Assembly (NCBI RefSeq): GCF_001424985.1
Contig: NZ_LMDA01000007.1
Coordinates: 26,485 to 90,484 of the forward strand
Direction: 5' to 3'
From: Rhizobium sp. Root1212
GTDB taxonomy: Bacteria > Pseudomonadota > Alphaproteobacteria > Rhizobiales > Rhizobiaceae
Length of the DNA: 64,000 nt
How positions within the stretch are numbered: the stretch's first letter is position 1; the number at the start of each line of letters is the position of its first letter. Positions 61,188-64,000 of this stretch are shown piece after piece. The translations under genes were made by a program, and so were the position numbers. Below the pieces are notes generated by a model. It was not told the origin of the DNA. It saw nothing but the letters and a program-made list of their open reading frames with translations, and did not search any database.

Positions 61188-61285
61188 CGGCGGACGGGTT
61201 GGGCGCTCGCCTGGCATTTCGTTGCCCGCAGCGAGAAATCGGAAAAACCGCTGCGTCCACCATCCCCGTCATGTCCGATTGACAC
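61188..61285 (-). repeat. 98-nt repeat, copy 2 (leader of a small gene)
   Basis: Reverse-strand copy of the repeat at 44670-44767, 97 of 98 bases identical. It precedes the paralogous small gene at almost the same distance. The frame across it is open toward upstream (TGMVDAAVF), but the same is not needed at the first locus, so it is more likely non-coding. Confidence 0.9.
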
Positions 61286-61547
61286 GCCACAATCTCGACA
61301 TTTGGAACCACGGGGGGGCGTAAAGGTTCCACGATTCCCCACACCATCATCATGGGCACGCATCCTCGCCGGCTCAATTGACGACTGGGTTGAGGTGAAC
61401 TCATGCGAAAAGACCCGATATCTGCGGCCCGCCAGCGGCTACGGTGTGGGGTGGCGTCAGCGATCAGGCCTCGGAAGAGCTTTTGTGATTTCTCATCGCA
61501 TTCGCGAAATGATCACCATCGCCGTATCGTTCAGAAAGTAAATCGGG

Positions 61548-62618
61548 TTACCGACGAAAGGATTCACCGACTGTGTCGGCGACGTATGCTCCCCTTACGC
61601 CCATGGGTAGCGCGGGCCCGGTCGTCGTATCTTTCTCCGTCTGACGCTCCAGTTCGGCGTTAAGTTCTCCACCGATGAACAGAATGGCAATCGACAACCA
61701 TAGCCAAACCAGAAAACCGATCAGGACTCCAAGCGTTCCGTAGGTCGCGCTGTAGTTTGCAAAATGGTCAAGGTAGATCGAAAATCCGACGGACATGCCG
61801 CACCAGCCGAGAGTGGTGAGAGCCGCTCCCCATGTAATCCATCGCAATTTCGCCGGTTGGCGGCTTGGTCCAAACCGATAAACGGCCGAGGATCCGACAA
61901 GCACGAATGCCAACAACAACGGCCATCGCAAGATCAAAGCAGCACGTTCAATGTCCTGATCGAGCCAAACGTACGTCAACGCGACGGGCAATACGGCCAC
62001 GAGCCCGACCATTGCAACGGAGGCAAAGATGCCCGCAGCCGTGAAAGCAAGGCCAAGAAAGTTCAGCCAGATAAACCCGCGCTTCTCCTTCTCTTCATAA
62101 GCGATGTTCATCGCGTCAAAGATGGCCATAGTACCTCGATGCGTTCCCCAAATTGCAACACCGAGACCAATGAAGAACGTCAATCCCAATGTATTGTCGT
62201 TGCGCTTCGCCAGCACCTCGATCTGATCCGCGAAAAGCTGAAATGCTCCGGTAGGCAGGAATACGCCCACGTCGCGGAGATGGAGAGAGATATCTCCGGG
62301 ATCAGCGATCAGGGCGTAGAGCGAAACCAGACCCGCAAGTGCCGGGAAAATTGACAGGAAGAGATAAAACGCAACCCCCGCTGAAACAAGCATCACCCGA
62401 TCATCCAGAACCTCGCGGTAGGTCCGATAAATAACGTCGAGAAGGCCTTTTGCGGGTATCTGCTCAGGCGTTTCGGCTCGTCTGCCGCGTTCCTGCTTGT
62501 TTGCACGGCCAGGGTCAACTTCATTGGGCGCCGACCGTGAGAAGGCCCATATCGATATTCCGATGACGAGCACACCCGCGACGGCCTGCACGAGTGTGGC
62601 ATTCCTAAGCCTGCTCAA
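61548..62618 (-). CDS. YihY/BrkB-family membrane protein
   Basis: A 356-aa protein with an N-terminal anchor (VQAVAGVLVIGISIWAF), a charged linker and the YihY core with about six membrane helices (LVSAGVAFYLFLSIFPALAG, FFIGLGVAIWGTHRGTMAIFDAMNIAYEE, IGFLVWLWLSIAILFIGGELNAELER). These last motifs are the family hallmark. The TTG start is chosen because GGAG lies upstream and the anchor begins directly after; no ATG fits. Function unknown (once mislabelled as ribonuclease BN). Confidence 0.82.
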   Translation of the reverse strand: MSRLRNATLVQAVAGVLVIGISIWAFSRSAPNEVDPGRANKQERGRRAETPEQIPAKGLLDVIYRTYREVLDDRVMLVSAGVAFYLFLSIFPALAGLVSLYALIADPGDISLHLRDVGVFLPTGAFQLFADQIEVLAKRNDNTLGLTFFIGLGVAIWGTHRGTMAIFDAMNIAYEEKEKRGFIWLNFLGLAFTAAGIFASVAMVGLVAVLPVALTYVWLDQDIERAALILRWPLLLAFVLVGSSAVYRFGPSRQPAKLRWITWGAALTTLGWCGMSVGFSIYLDHFANYSATYGTLGVLIGFLVWLWLSIAILFIGGELNAELERQTEKDTTTGPALPMGVRGAYVADTVGESFRR

Positions 62619-62805
62619 TTTTAACCATCTCCTGAAATACCGTGCACGTCGAGAAGTGGAACCGGACTTGGAACAGTCAAGGCCCGTCCGTAGGCATGTC
62701 CGCGGCGCGCAAGATCGGAAAGCCTGAATTTGTGGAACAATATCAAAAGGTCGGGGTTGGAAACGCCACGAAGGTTTTGTTATTTCGCTTATACCGGGAG
62801 CCCAC

Positions 62806-63615
62806 ATGGAAGAGCAGACTTCCGCCGCTATCGCTAACTCTCCGACGGCTCTTGCCCAACTTGGCACCCTCGCAATTCATTACGGACTTTCACTCGTCGG
62901 CGCCATTGTACTCCTTATAGTGGGTTGGATCTTATCCGGCATCATTAGCCGATGGGCTTATAAGGGTCTGGCCCGTATCCACGGAATCGACGAAACGCTC
63001 GCGCGCTTTTTCGAGAATGTTCTCCACTACGGTTTGCTTATTGTCGTCTTGGTGATGGTGCTTGGCCAATTCGGTGTTCAGACCGCTTCCATTGTCGCTG
63101 CGTTGGGAGCTGCTGGTCTCGCGATAGGTCTCGCGCTGCAAGGAACCCTGCAGAACATAGCAGCCGGCATTATGCTATTGGTGCTACGCCCTTTCAGACT
63201 TGGCGACTTCATTGAAACGGCAGCACTCAAGGGGAAAGTCATCGAGGTCGGGCTCTTCGCAACCGAATTAAGAAACACAGATGGTCTCTATCTTCTCGCG
63301 CCGAATTCAACACTCTGGAATACGCCGATCATCAATCACAGCCGTGAGCCCGAGCGCCGCCAAGAAGTTGCTGTAGCTGTGGCGAATGACGCGGATATCA
63401 ATCTTGTGAAGCACATTATGTCAGAGATCATTTCCGCCGACCCGCGCGTACAGAAAAATCCTCCCCCCAGAGTCGTGATTGAGGACATAGCAGGCGAAAA
63501 GGTAACAGTTAAGGCCGAGTACTGGGCGGAGACCGCGCAGTGGACCGAGACGCGTTTCGATGTCGTCGAACGCGTCAAAACGCGCCTTACGGAACGAGGG
63601 ATCACCATCAAATAA
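62806..63615 (+). CDS. MscS-family mechanosensitive channel
   Basis: A 269-aa protein with three membrane helices, the pore helix GVQTASIVAALGAAGLAIGLALQG, and the beta domain start NIAAGIMLLVLRPFRLGDFIE. Size and layout match small MscS. It opens on membrane stretch to release osmolytes. GGAG before the ATG. The next small gene follows after about 20 bases. Confidence 0.93.
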   Translation: MEEQTSAAIANSPTALAQLGTLAIHYGLSLVGAIVLLIVGWILSGIISRWAYKGLARIHGIDETLARFFENVLHYGLLIVVLVMVLGQFGVQTASIVAALGAAGLAIGLALQGTLQNIAAGIMLLVLRPFRLGDFIETAALKGKVIEVGLFATELRNTDGLYLLAPNSTLWNTPIINHSREPERRQEVAVAVANDADINLVKHIMSEIISADPRVQKNPPPRVVIEDIAGEKVTVKAEYWAETAQWTETRFDVVERVKTRLTERGITIK

Positions 63616-63634
63616 GAACCATTGGAGGAAAGCT

Positions 63635-63823
63635 TTGCCCCTGGTTTGTTACGCCGAGGAACATGACGGTGGATTCGACTACCAGGTCAACAATCTATGG
63701 TCTGAGCCATTTCCGCACCATGACACCGCACTTGCGGCCGCAAAGGCTGCCGCCCAAAGGGGCAACTCGGTGGCGATGATACGGAGATACCTTCTAAACA
63801 GCCGATGGGCCGTGACGTACTGA
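63635..63823 (+). CDS. Small hypothetical protein downstream of mscS
   Basis: A 62-aa protein read from a TTG with a strong GGAGGAAA site: ends with DTALAAAKAAAQRGNSVAMIRRYLL. The middle resembles short DUF2188-like proteins only loosely. Probably co-transcribed with the channel gene. Confidence 0.5.
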   Translation: MPLVCYAEEHDGGFDYQVNNLWSEPFPHHDTALAAAKAAAQRGNSVAMIRRYLLNSRWAVTY

Positions 63824-63901
63824 GCACGCTTCAGGTGGCGATCGCCCAGAAACGCAGGTTTATCGATGACAGTGCCGAAAGCGCAGAGGATCGCGGGCCA
63901 G

Positions 63902-64000
63902 GTGAACCGCCCCGACTTTGCCGGAGACCGTTTGGTTTAAGTTATGCGGCCATAGCTGGTGCGTCCAGCGTGGCGTAGTATCGTTCTTCTGCCTCTGCAG
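63902..64000 (-). mobile_element. Edge of an IS3-family insertion sequence (continues beyond the window)
   Basis: TGAACCGCCCCGACTTTGCC at 63902 looks like a terminal inverted repeat of rhizobial IS3-family elements. The minus strand from the window edge encodes AEAEERYYATLDAPAMAA and stops with TAA at 63942-63944, the typical C-terminus of the IS3 transposase orfB. The rest of the element lies outside. Confidence 0.75.

Noticed and set aside
61162..61404. N-terminal extension of the small protein through the 98-nt repeat
   Set aside because: The same extension is not needed at the other locus, where an ATG with a ribosome site follows the repeat; the alignment of paralogues supports the shorter form.
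1..64000. CRISPR array
   Set aside because: No regularly spaced direct repeats were seen by eye; the only clear long repeats are the 98-nt pair and the motifs listed.

Overview
The window looks like part of a large plasmid or secondary replicon of a Rhizobiaceae alphaproteobacterium (Rhizobium, Agrobacterium or Ensifer type). The evidence is the GC-rich coding style, a rhizobial plasmid type IV secretion (T4SS) operon, a LexA box of the alphaproteobacterial GAAC-N7-GAAC form in front of imuA-imuB-dnaE2, BA14K, DUF6894 and DUF4142 small proteins, and a nasTS-regulated nitrate assimilation operon. No replication or partition genes are visible, so the replicon type is inferred.

Layout. 1-2.3 kb: a relaxase gene that begins upstream of the window. 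2.4-16.9 kb: a periplasm and envelope island, with an LssY_C protein, two outer-membrane barrels (one broken by an in-frame TGA), a lipoprotein hydrolase, an eight-haem c-type cytochrome with TPRs, a glycine-rich protein, a HAD phosphatase and a cysteine-type sulfatase. Divergent from the sulfatase lie a histidine kinase with a solute-binding-type sensor domain, a FixJ-type regulator, a lone receiver, a cysteine-rich repeat protein and an OmpA-type gene that breaks off. Three copies of a CCAAAGGACAATA-type motif lie in this regulatory part. 17-30.6 kb: a compact minus-strand virB1-virB11/virD4 operon with mostly overlapping start and stop codons. It includes a transglycosylase-VirB5-like fusion and a 57-aa lipoprotein. 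30.7-36.1 kb: small secreted and regulatory proteins, a CAT-anticodon tRNA with a damaged T-stem, a receiver protein and a BA14K protein.

36.3-46.4 kb: an SOS mutagenesis cassette (LexA box, imuA, imuB, dnaE2) followed by a small gene and two tandem SRAP genes. The first SRAP has lost the catalytic residues that the second keeps. Several small rhizobial genes and an exonuclease III gene follow. 47-57.8 kb: nasT-nasS, then a sigma-54 promoter and an ANTAR-type two-hairpin/terminator leader, then the nitrate transporter, nirB, nirD, nasA, cysG and a coupled small membrane protein. Together these import nitrate, reduce it to ammonium and make the sirohaem that nitrite reductase needs. 58-64 kb: a decaying region (histidine kinase scar, truncated NADH dehydrogenase) mixed with intact DUF4142, DUF2243, YihY and MscS genes, ending in the edge of an IS3-family element.

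A 98-nt sequence occurs twice, 16 kb apart, with one mismatch. Each copy sits directly upstream of a member of the same small gene family. This repeat and the dead/active SRAP pair are the most unusual observations.
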